32,793 bases of DNA, taken from positions 1 through 32,793 of the forward strand of contig JAJFIT010000113.1 of the NCBI GenBank assembly GCA_021774775.1. The letters are read 5' to 3'. The position numbers were made by a program, and so were the translations under genes. Origin of the DNA: Alphaproteobacteria bacterium. Lineage in GTDB: Bacteria; Pseudomonadota; Alphaproteobacteria; Sphingomonadales; Kordiimonadaceae. A model generated the notes under the pieces. That model saw only the letters and a list, made by a program, of their open reading frames with translations, had not been told where the DNA came from and made no database searches. Shown here one piece after another: positions 26,901-32,793 of the stretch (positions are counted from its first letter, which is position 1; each line of letters begins with the position of its first letter).

Positions 26901-27134
26901 TTCACCAATTGATGTCACACCAATTTGTTTGGCTGCTTCAATATCGAATGTCTGGATTGGTGCTGCGCTGGTAAAGGCATCGCGGCGAATGCGCGAGCCC
27001 GTTACAGTGATTAGTTCAATTTCCTCTTCATCATCAGCACTATCCTGTGCTTGCACTGATGCCACGGGAAATGTCATCGCAGCACAGCTTGCCAACAAGA
27101 GAGATTTTCTCGTTAAGCTTTGTAACCGTTTCAT
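24000..27134 (-). CDS. TonB-dependent outer-membrane receptor
   Basis: Large receptor of 1044 residues. A signal peptide (about 1-30, ending VQAQ) is followed by the TonB-box-like IELITVTGSRI and a plug domain with IGLRGLGPERTLILVNNRR and GASSIYGADAVAGVINL. A long beta-barrel then runs to the C-terminal aromatic residue (MNVSRAF). Motifs such as YDVYASYDRG and RARFTYRPVDWVSLSGSYG are typical of barrel strands. AGGAGG at 27140-27145 sits 5 nt before the ATG. Cysteine pairs occur in long extracellular loops (for instance RDCVEALRIDEQGNRLDNC). The substrate is unknown: no heme, siderophore, sugar or vitamin gene is adjacent and I see no Fur box. The receptor is typical of the large marine or sphingomonad-like group importing bulky nutrients or peptides. 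Confidence 0.95.
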   Translation of the reverse strand: MKRLQSLTRKSLLLASCAAMTFPVASVQAQDSADDEEEIELITVTGSRIRRDAFTSAAPIQTFDIEAAKQIGVTSIGELLARATVANGQQFDQTINTNAGNSNASEAPPTGGVGSANIGLRGLGPERTLILVNNRRLGSSGVRGAPSQPDINLIPFNLVERVDVVTEGASSIYGADAVAGVINLQLRDEFEGMEITGSIELPEVGEGETYQASFITGAKTDNASIVFAAEFTERRTLRVSAHRDCVEALRIDEQGNRLDNCSNGFFDNSVIDLSGASDDIFVWYTPGSTDIGVPNFSSAHALPDNPDTRFGSDRASERDKYLTLPQYSDVDERLAADLIQPVTLFSAVTLGKYQVPGLEDNLELYYEAYYMNRHLTNRASTEQIFPVVPGSIPQEDANGNLIVDGTGAPVLVDNPLNPFNGFAAPLVTLDDLPQIREVELQQFRIVGGARGALPGGWAEDNNWSYDVYASYDRGVGYQSQPFMNEENLLLFLNTLRLDASGNPICGTTPGVSFGFTTPQDCVTIDFFNPSLFEGGENGEGAFASDAERNFLIGTRTNRTVVEQFIGAANFSGDLFDISGGGTVGFAFGGEYRKDTINSTTDFLGASGGVAAENPLTEGATIGDRNIYDIFAEVNVPLVVDKEGIDYLGIEGAVRYTDESNFGSETTYRARFTYRPVDWVSLSGSYGTSFRAPNLREQFLADQFQGVGSDSDPCSVPGEANDGGIYNAAQDNRSQTLLDNCVAFGSDPTQLGLVASVTLPVTVGGNPNDLVAETSETYTATLTLSPDISDLFDVDFAISYWDISIDDTVRSLPATTILTRCFNDAPNLASPFCSRLTPGSNPNPNFNFVSAIDASFLNLGNETAAGLDINARFRTSIDDFYGEQMDIGLALAWTQQTERTETIFTGEPIDDLLRDFGNPKTRVNATLSLVWSSWEALFTTRYLSGTTAGSVARIDAECDTFDDSTSVVGTALFKPVCDAASRWYQDVSFAYRHESWSVTVGVNNLFDKLPPRISGGAGSNRANLVTSSGYDLTGRSFFMNVSRAF

Positions 27135-27572
27135 ATTATCCTCCTAAAGTTATCGTAAAGGATGAATATAAGAAATCATAAGTTGTATGTTGTACTGCAA
27201 AAACGGTAGCCAGAAACGTTTATTCGCACGTTTGGGCTATTTTTCGCGATTTATTAAAACGATCCCCCAATCCTCATCCTCCACATTCCTGTTAGTTATC
27301 CACATCGCTGTAGAGGTAGCGACACAGTGACCTTAGAGTTATTTTTAGGTGACCACACAACTATCCATGTGTTTTCATTAGGATATATAAAAACAGGCCC
27401 TGGAGCTGTGATAAAATTGTAACAAGTTTAGTTGAATAGATGTAAATTTATCACTTTAGTTTAGGGGGGAAATCCAGTCGGTCAGGGCAGACAAGAGCTG
27501 TCAGTGCGATCCGATCCAAAGCAATCCAGTAACATAAGACAACTAAATCAACCATGCCGAAAGTAATTATGA
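27135..27572. other. AT-rich intergenic region between TonB receptor and unknown exported gene
   Basis: No convincing gene lies in these 438 bp. Upstream of the receptor start is its strong ribosome site. An inverted repeat lies at 27408-27454 and one perfect DnaA-box sequence (TTATCCACA, 27296-27304) is present. Base composition is visibly AT-richer than in neighbouring genes, as expected for a promoter region. No riboswitch or RNA gene was recognised. Confidence 0.6.
27408..27454. repeat. Inverted repeat GTGATAAA...TTTATCAC
   Basis: Perfect 8-bp arms (27408-27415 and 27447-27454) enclose a 31-bp AT-rich spacer. It may be an operator, a looped pair of sites, or chance in AT-rich DNA. Its distance from either gene start (about 270 bp to the receptor) does not help to decide. 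Confidence 0.4.
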
Positions 27573-28166
27573 TTATTTTTTTCGTTGAACTCGCATTCTC
27601 ACGCTACTGTCGACCTTTTGAATCATGTAACTACCCATGGATGCGCGCTTTATGATCGCTGCAAAAGGCGTGCTATATCGACGAGGCCGCAAACGGTCAG
27701 TCTGTTCCCAGACTTGGCCATTTTCCAGATAATATAATGCTTTTCCGTAAGCGTTTAGTTTAAACCCTACAACATTCACCTGAATAAGCTGTACATCCCG
27801 CGCGCTGGCCGGACGACGGTCCTTGGGCAAGTCTTCATCGCCGAAAACCGGCTGCGGCGGTTTGCCAGATAAGACTTGAGCGGCAGGTACATTTTCCAAA
27901 CCGGTTGGTGCAGCGGTACCAGCCGCCGGTTTGTCCCTTATTTTTCCCTGACGTTTCGCCTGCATTTTACCAGATGCAACAGCCGGACCCTGAGCGGTAT
28001 TGTCAGTATCTGCCACTTTGTCATAACAGGCGAGCCTGTCGGCATTGTCTTCAATGATTCGGCATTTCTGCAATGCATTTTCAGGTTCATCGGCCATCGC
28101 CCAACTGGAACCAACAACAAATAACAGGCCTGCACCCACAACAGTTATTATGTTTTTCAAATACAC
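27573..28166 (-). CDS. Uncharacterised exported protein with RLACYD motif
   Basis: Protein of 197 residues from GTG at 28166, which has GGGGGA 7 nt upstream; the frame stays open to 28205. A signal peptide (LKNIITVVGAGLLFVVGSSW, then AMADEP) is clear, so it is periplasmic or surface-located. After it comes EDNADRLACYDKVAD, a cysteine motif seen in several alphaproteobacterial exported proteins, and a Pro/Ala-rich middle with basic residues. The C-terminal domain has ALYYLENGQVWEQTDR and MGSYMIQKVDSSVRMRVQRKK, a short beta-rich pattern. I do not recognise a function. It stands alone and is probably transcribed by itself. Confidence 0.75.
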   Translation of the reverse strand: MYLKNIITVVGAGLLFVVGSSWAMADEPENALQKCRIIEDNADRLACYDKVADTDNTAQGPAVASGKMQAKRQGKIRDKPAAGTAAPTGLENVPAAQVLSGKPPQPVFGDEDLPKDRRPASARDVQLIQVNVVGFKLNAYGKALYYLENGQVWEQTDRLRPRRYSTPFAAIIKRASMGSYMIQKVDSSVRMRVQRKK

Positions 28167-28286
28167 TGCACGTCCCCCATTACTATGCCGCTCACAAGCC
28201 ACCACACCCCAAGCAGGCTGTCAAGTACAGGCGCGAAAATACAATAGGTAACTGCATGAAAACCGCCGCGAAAAAGGCGAAAGCGT

Positions 28287-28874
28287 TTAAGGTAGATCAT
28301 CACAACCTGCTGTGATCGGCGCAACGATGGCTGACATCACTACCAGCGGTTTATCCTTGCCGGTTGCCGCCAGGAATAATTTGGCCAACTCCTCAATATG
28401 ATAGTTGATCTTCTCCATGGTCGCCGCATCCGGCGCACCGACAAGCCGGAAAATCCAGGCATTTTTCGTCGGCCCTTCTGCGACAACAGCCCCTGTTTCC
28501 AGACCGCGCTTAAAATCACGCGCTGATTGGCGCGCCTGTGCCTCGGCAATCTTGCCGTATATTTGAAGCGCTTTGGGGTCATTAAACGCAATGCCGTAGC
28601 GCAGGGTGGTGCCCGGTGCTTTATACAGTTTTTCCTGTCTGCGGTTTACCGCCCGGGTGCCGGCAGTCTCAATCAATTCAGCACCCAGCAACAGGTCAAT
28701 ATGATGATAAAGCGATGATGGTTTGGCCGCCAAAAGTTCGGCAATTTCCCGGACCGACTTTTCGCCCACATTGGCCAACAAGTCGATGATATCCATACGC
28801 CGGGCAGACTTGAGGCAATCAAATTGCTCCTGCCGTCTTATCCAGTAAACATCGTCTGTAGTGTTGGGTTGCAT
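28287..28874 (-). CDS. ArsR-like winged-helix transcriptional regulator
   Basis: DNA-binding protein of 195 residues. The winged helix (about 20-90) has SARRMDIIDLLANVGEKSVR, then AELLAAKPSSLYHHIDLLLG and the wing ETAGTRAVNRRQEKLYK. No metal-binding cysteine motif is seen; the C-terminal part (about 100-195) is helical and its ligand unknown. AAGG with a 7-nt spacer precedes the ATG at 28874. The gene follows the amidohydrolase by 73 bp on the same strand, so they may be co-transcribed and the regulator may control that gene. Confidence 0.85.
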   Translation of the reverse strand: MQPNTTDDVYWIRRQEQFDCLKSARRMDIIDLLANVGEKSVREIAELLAAKPSSLYHHIDLLLGAELIETAGTRAVNRRQEKLYKAPGTTLRYGIAFNDPKALQIYGKIAEAQARQSARDFKRGLETGAVVAEGPTKNAWIFRLVGAPDAATMEKINYHIEELAKLFLAATGKDKPLVVMSAIVAPITAGCDDLP

Positions 28875-28894
28875 CCAGGTGCCTTACATAAAGG

Positions 28895-28916
28895 TGAGGG
28901 GACACCAGCCCCCTCA
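28895..28916 (-). repeat. Hairpin between amidohydrolase and ArsR-like gene
   Basis: TGAGGGG and CCCCTCA pair perfectly around an 8-nt loop (7 GC-rich pairs). On the minus strand it follows the amidohydrolase stop by 31 bp but has only a weak T-run after it. It may reduce read-through or protect the mRNA end. Confidence 0.5.
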
Positions 28917-28947
28917 TGTCGTGCTTATTCCCGAATTACCGAGCCAA

Positions 28948-31900
28948 TCACTTAGGGCCAGTACCTTGAAACCAAAGCGACGGCAGTGCCTTCTGGCGCG
29001 GCCATTCCTCATCGAGGGTATCGTCATTATACAAGCGGCCATTCATCATAACTCGGTGGATGTCAGCCGTGTTTTTCAAATCAGTCCGCGGGTCGCTGTT
29101 CAGCACCACCAGGTCGGCGAACTTACCGGCTTCAATGGAGCCCACTTCCTGCTCGTGACCGATGATGTGCGCACCGTCGATGGTTGCCGCTTTCAGCGCT
29201 TCCATCGGTGTGGCCTTGCCGGAGCCCAGCATCCACATCTCCCAGTGATAGGCCAGCCCCTGAAACTGGCCGTGGCTGCCAACACCAACCTTGCCGCCCG
29301 CACGTTGGATATCGATGGCACTGTCAGCAATGCGCGTGAATGCATATTCCTCGTCGCGGAACCACTGCGCCCGCTTGGTACGCGCGTCGACCACATTGTG
29401 GGGCATGAAATGGTTCACTTTGGCATCGTCGTGCGGGTTGCTGTTGGTGAAGAAATAATTCTCACCGAACGGCCCGCCGTAAGTTACCAACAACGTCGGC
29501 GTATACCCAATGCCGGTTTGCGCCGCCAGTTGCTGAACGTCCCTATACAGGGGAATGATCGGGATATTATGCTCGTTACCGGCAAATCCGTCGATCATGT
29601 GCGTCAGGTCCAGTTTCATGTCCAGCCCGCCCTCGGTGGTTGGCATAATGCCCACCTCTTTTGCCGCTTGAATGATTTGCTGCCGCCGTTTGCGATTGCC
29701 GGTTATGTAAGCCTTGATATTTTTGGTCCGGTAATGGTCTTTGTAGCGCTTCATCACCTTAACCGCGTCTTCCTTGGACTTGATCGCGGTGTCACTGAAC
29801 ACACCCGGCCCGGTTGACCAGGCCCGCATTCCAATCATGCGGCCCGCTTCAACCATATCCTGATAGGCGAAAATATCGGTAGACGATGTTTGCACATCAA
29901 GCCCGCTGGTAACGCCGTAAGCCACATTGGCAAGAAACGGCCAGAAATTATCCTCAATCACTTCGCTGCGGGTCCAGTTCGACCAGTGGCCGTGGCTGTC
30001 AACAAACCCGGGCGTGATAAACTTGCCCGACATGTCACGAACTTCGACGCCTCGTGGTGCATCCAGTGAACCGCTGGCACCAACTGCAACAAATTTGCCA
30101 TCGGTGATCAGTACATCCGCATTTTCCATGGTGCCCGCCGGGCCCATGGTGATCACGGTCGCGCCGGTTAGAAGAATGCTGCCTTCAGGGTTATCCCGCG
30201 GCACTTCCACCCGCGCTGTGTAGGAGACATAGTTTTTCTCTTCTTCAGCTTCTTTGGCTTCTTCTTCGTCTACCTCGTCGGCGTCATCTGCTTCGTCAGC
30301 ATCATCAACCTTTTCGTCAACCTTCTCTTCGGGCTTTTCCTCTTTTTCAGGTTTTACCCATTCAATATCAGCAAGCTTTTGCGTGTAAATCGTGCTGCCC
30401 GAAGACCATAATATTGTTTCGCCGTCTGCTGACCATTCAAAATAATCGACGCCGAAATCTGACAGGGTCTTCAGCGGAACAGACGGACCAGCAACATTAA
30501 CTGTCACCGCCTTGCGGCCCGTTTGCGGCACCGCAACAACCTGCAATTGCTCCTGCGAGCGCGCAAGAGCGTATTGGCCGTTAGGGCTGAGGCGCATATC
30601 GCGTGCCGGTACCGGCTGGGCGGCAAAATACAGCCCTTGACCAGTAACCTTTACATGGTCACGACGATCCGTGCCGTCCAGCCGAACCGAGAAAAGCGTG
30701 CCGTCGCCGCCGCCAATCAATCCGCCGCCAGCATATAGGTATACCCGGTCTGCTGCGTCACCGAAATGGATCGTGCTAAAGCCAGTGCCTGCAAGCACAA
30801 CACGCTCATCGCCGCTGTCCACATCCACCGCAACCAAATCGCTGGGTGGTGACGGATTGCCCAAATTAAATTGATAATTGGAGCCACGTACAGCAACAAT
30901 TTCGTCGTCGCCAGGGGCAAAATGCGGGTCAGAATAATAGCCTGATGTCCTGGTAACCTGTTCGGGACGGCCACGACCATTAGCGCGCATGCGCCATATA
31001 TGGCCACCGCTTGCATCCCAACTTATATAGGTGATATAACGTCCGTCGCGTGACCAACTGGGCTGGAACACATTGCTGCCTGCGCGGGTAATTTTGTTGG
31101 GCGTTGCTCCGTCTTCCAGCGACATGGAATATAACTCACCGAGCGCCGAGAAAACCACAATGGTCCCGTCAGGCGACAGCGACGGTGTTTGCGCCATACG
31201 GGCGACAACAGGCCCTTCCGGGTCTTTTTCCTGATGGATCAAATTGGGACCAACATCTATCTTCACCTTGGCGGTGAACGGGATATTGGTGCGCGCGCCG
31301 TCCGCAATTGCAATACGTTCAATCTTGCCGCCGCTGTTCAGCACAATGGCGATGCCGTCCGGCGTGAAGCTGTAAGCAGGCAGCAGATCACGGGTGGCTC
31401 TCGATTCCTGATCATCCCGGGTGATCGGGTAAGCCAGCCAGCGGTCTTCGCCGGTCGCCATATTGCGCACGCGCAGGCCCGTCTGGGTTTCATGCCGCGT
31501 TCCGTATACCAGCATGTTGCCGTCTGGCGAAATGGCCGGGCGCACAGCGCCGCCATAGGCGTTTGCGATTACATCGGTGGTGCCTTCCTGCATGTCGCGG
31601 CGAACCACAGACCAGGGGAAATTAGTAAGGTTATAGGTAAATCCGCCGAGGGCTCCCGCGTAATAAAGGTAACGCCCATCAGAAGACGGGGACGCGCCCA
31701 TGGCATTTGGCTGCTGTGCGCGCGGTGTGGTTGGACCGCCGGGCTTGGAATTGGTTATCTGAATGCCCTTGCCGCCGTGCTTGTGGTACATCCAAATCTC
31801 GTTAGCGCCGATGCCGTTGGAAATTTGCGAGATAAACACGCTATTGCCGTCCGCCGACCAGGCCGGGCTCATGGCTTCGCCTGACCCTATGGAAGAAAGC

Positions 31901-32391
31901 TTCTTGGGTTTGGAACCGTCAACGCCCGCGATATAGAGATTATCTGATCCGTCCTCATCGGAAATATAGGCGATCTGACTACCGTCGGGCGAAAAAACCG
32001 GCTGCGACTGGAAGGCCATGCCGGTCACCAGCGCGGCGGCCTCACCGCCTGCCATGGGCATGGTGTATATGTCACCGAGCAGCTCAAACATGATGGTCTG
32101 GCCGTCCGGAGAAACGTCAAGCGATACCCAGGTGGCTTCGTCTGTTTCAAACTCAACGGTGCGCGCAGCTTCAAGCGGCAGGGATTTTTTCTTGTCCTCT
32201 TTGTTTTTTTTCGCCTCTTTTTTGTCGGCAACCGGCTCGTCCTGAACCGCACTTACAGGGGGTTCAATCCACTTTTCCTGCAAGGTTGGCGTGCCCAAAT
32301 CGGATGCAAGACCCGATGCAAACGCCGGTGCAGACAACAGGCTTGTTGACAATAGCGCTGCAGCCAGCGCCCGCTTGGTTGAAACAGACAT
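28948..32391 (-). CDS. Exported TolB-like beta-propeller / amidohydrolase fusion protein
   Basis: Protein of 1147 residues, from the ATG at 32391, which has AGGGG 6 nt upstream. A signal peptide (KRALAAALLSTSLLSAPAFA) exports it. Roughly 80-680 are TolB/PD40 propeller repeats (SPDGSQIAYISDEDGSDNLY, SPDGNMLVYGTRHE and similar). An acidic Glu/Asp/Lys linker lies at about 682-720, followed by the amidohydrolase domain. Its metal-binding HxH is H800/H802 (VDSHGHWSNW), and the C-terminal part ends VGSIEAGKFADLVVLNSDP. The usual GTD aspartate region reads VGVGSHGQFQG (near 1036-1040), which is characteristic of this fusion family. Known or proposed substrates are peptides or amides; nothing specific can be said. 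Start 32466 is possible but lies before the signal peptide. Confidence 0.92.
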   Translation of the reverse strand: MSVSTKRALAAALLSTSLLSAPAFASGLASDLGTPTLQEKWIEPPVSAVQDEPVADKKEAKKNKEDKKKSLPLEAARTVEFETDEATWVSLDVSPDGQTIMFELLGDIYTMPMAGGEAAALVTGMAFQSQPVFSPDGSQIAYISDEDGSDNLYIAGVDGSKPKKLSSIGSGEAMSPAWSADGNSVFISQISNGIGANEIWMYHKHGGKGIQITNSKPGGPTTPRAQQPNAMGASPSSDGRYLYYAGALGGFTYNLTNFPWSVVRRDMQEGTTDVIANAYGGAVRPAISPDGNMLVYGTRHETQTGLRVRNMATGEDRWLAYPITRDDQESRATRDLLPAYSFTPDGIAIVLNSGGKIERIAIADGARTNIPFTAKVKIDVGPNLIHQEKDPEGPVVARMAQTPSLSPDGTIVVFSALGELYSMSLEDGATPNKITRAGSNVFQPSWSRDGRYITYISWDASGGHIWRMRANGRGRPEQVTRTSGYYSDPHFAPGDDEIVAVRGSNYQFNLGNPSPPSDLVAVDVDSGDERVVLAGTGFSTIHFGDAADRVYLYAGGGLIGGGDGTLFSVRLDGTDRRDHVKVTGQGLYFAAQPVPARDMRLSPNGQYALARSQEQLQVVAVPQTGRKAVTVNVAGPSVPLKTLSDFGVDYFEWSADGETILWSSGSTIYTQKLADIEWVKPEKEEKPEEKVDEKVDDADEADDADEVDEEEAKEAEEEKNYVSYTARVEVPRDNPEGSILLTGATVITMGPAGTMENADVLITDGKFVAVGASGSLDAPRGVEVRDMSGKFITPGFVDSHGHWSNWTRSEVIEDNFWPFLANVAYGVTSGLDVQTSSTDIFAYQDMVEAGRMIGMRAWSTGPGVFSDTAIKSKEDAVKVMKRYKDHYRTKNIKAYITGNRKRRQQIIQAAKEVGIMPTTEGGLDMKLDLTHMIDGFAGNEHNIPIIPLYRDVQQLAAQTGIGYTPTLLVTYGGPFGENYFFTNSNPHDDAKVNHFMPHNVVDARTKRAQWFRDEEYAFTRIADSAIDIQRAGGKVGVGSHGQFQGLAYHWEMWMLGSGKATPMEALKAATIDGAHIIGHEQEVGSIEAGKFADLVVLNSDPRTDLKNTADIHRVMMNGRLYNDDTLDEEWPRQKALPSLWFQGTGPK

Positions 32392-32517
32392 TGAAATCCC
32401 CTCGTTTGATTTTCCATACAGACCGGCATTGTCCCACCCCGGTTCTGCTGTATTATTTTGTGGCATATTATTTTGTGATCTGGTGGCCCAGGGAGCAAAG
32501 CCTAGCGAGCACTATAA

Positions 32518-32551
32518 ACCTGTTCAAATAAATAATGCAATTTGAACAGGT
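32518..32551. promoter_or_regulatory. Perfect 12-bp inverted repeat in a divergent promoter region
   Basis: ACCTGTTCAAAT (32518-32529) is repeated exactly as its reverse complement at 32540-32551, with a 10-bp AT-rich spacer. It lies in the 337-bp gap between the amidohydrolase start (32391) and the partial gene at 32729. No T-run follows on either strand, so an operator is more likely than a terminator. Confidence 0.65.
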
Positions 32552-32648
32552 ATTTAAACCAATTGTATAGCCAGAGCGGTTTTTACTCCGGGTAGACAGT
32601 GTTGAAATAAACCTCCGTTGCAGGGAACCGCTGGCAGATTAGCTGCTC

Positions 32649-32678
32649 TTGTTAATTTGCTTGATCCATCGTTATGAT
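32649..32678 (+). promoter_or_regulatory. Candidate sigma-70-like promoter for the partial exported gene
   Basis: TTGTTA (32649-32654) and TATGAT (32673-32678) are separated by 18 bp and lie 50 bp before the ATG at 32729. Spacing and boxes are reasonable but not perfect. Confidence 0.45.
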
Positions 32679-32728
32679 CACTTTGAGGAATAATCAGGGT
32701 CCTGCCTCAGGCAGTTAAGGGGAAGATA

Positions 32729-32793
32729 ATGAGACATTTTGTTAAGGCGTCCATGCTGGTTGCCAGCCTTTTGGTGGCACCAACAACAGTAGC
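32729..32793 (+). CDS. N-terminus of an exported protein, cut off by window end
   Basis: Only 21 codons and two bases are visible: a Met, two basic residues and a hydrophobic core (MLVASLLVAPTTVA), which is the start of a signal peptide. AGGGGA stands a few bases before the ATG, so the start is reliable. Gene identity cannot be known from this piece. It diverges from the amidohydrolase and may share the inverted repeat at 32518-32551. Confidence 0.75.
   Translation, partial: MRHFVKASMLVASLLVAPTTV

Noticed and set aside
27296-27304. Perfect DnaA box TTATCCACA
   Set aside because: A single box without a cluster, AT-rich unwinding repeats or origin-linked genes; not evidence for a replication origin.
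28861-29817. 318-codon open frame on the plus strand
   Set aside because: Antisense to the amidohydrolase domain, which has clear motifs; the frame is a shadow of codon bias.

Overview
The window looks like chromosomal DNA from a free-living, probably marine alphaproteobacterium. The evidence is an alphaproteobacterial-type Fur, the tsaB-rimI ... fur-plsC-miaB-phoH neighbourhood, a RegB/RegA (ActS/ActR) redox two-component system, an mmcB gene with a GAAC-N7-GAAC SOS box, a DUF3126 protein, and a large TonB-dependent receptor beside a TolB-propeller amidohydrolase. The order Kordiimonadales or a relative is a guess from style only. I saw no tRNA, rRNA, CRISPR array, transposase or prophage gene.

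Layout. Positions 1-6185 are a mostly minus-strand housekeeping block: nitroreductase, tsaB, rimI, fur, plsC, miaB and phoH (cut by the window start). A small TusA-like gene is inverted between rimI and fur. Positions 6363-11990 hold a secreted polysaccharide deacetylase, a NifU-like Fe-S scaffold, a TetR regulator with a clear palindromic operator, a class A penicillin-binding protein, a YgjP-type metallopeptidase and a YcgN-type cysteine-rich protein. Positions 12030-16346 are a respiratory/redox group: SCO1/SenC, a periplasmic ankyrin protein, a degenerate CobD/CbiB-like membrane protein, and the RegB-RegA pair with overlapping reading frames.

Positions 16419-21640 are the most interesting stretch. 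A LapG-like periplasmic cysteine protease is followed in the same operon by a 139-residue protein that may be a degenerate GGDEF-fold domain. Divergent from them is a membrane sensor with an HD-GYP domain that has lost nearly all its metal ligands. A PAS protein, SOS-controlled mmcB and a stand-alone HPt phosphotransfer protein come next. The first three genes could be an unusual inside-out c-di-GMP or protease control module built from non-catalytic domains. This is inference from motif loss and gene proximity.

Positions 21835-32793 hold DUF3126, an acyl-CoA synthetase, a TonB-dependent receptor with a good terminator, an unrecognised exported protein, an ArsR-like regulator, a 1147-residue TolB-propeller/amidohydrolase fusion, and the first 21 codons of another exported protein. 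The last two genes diverge from a 337-bp intergenic region that carries a perfect 12-bp inverted repeat.
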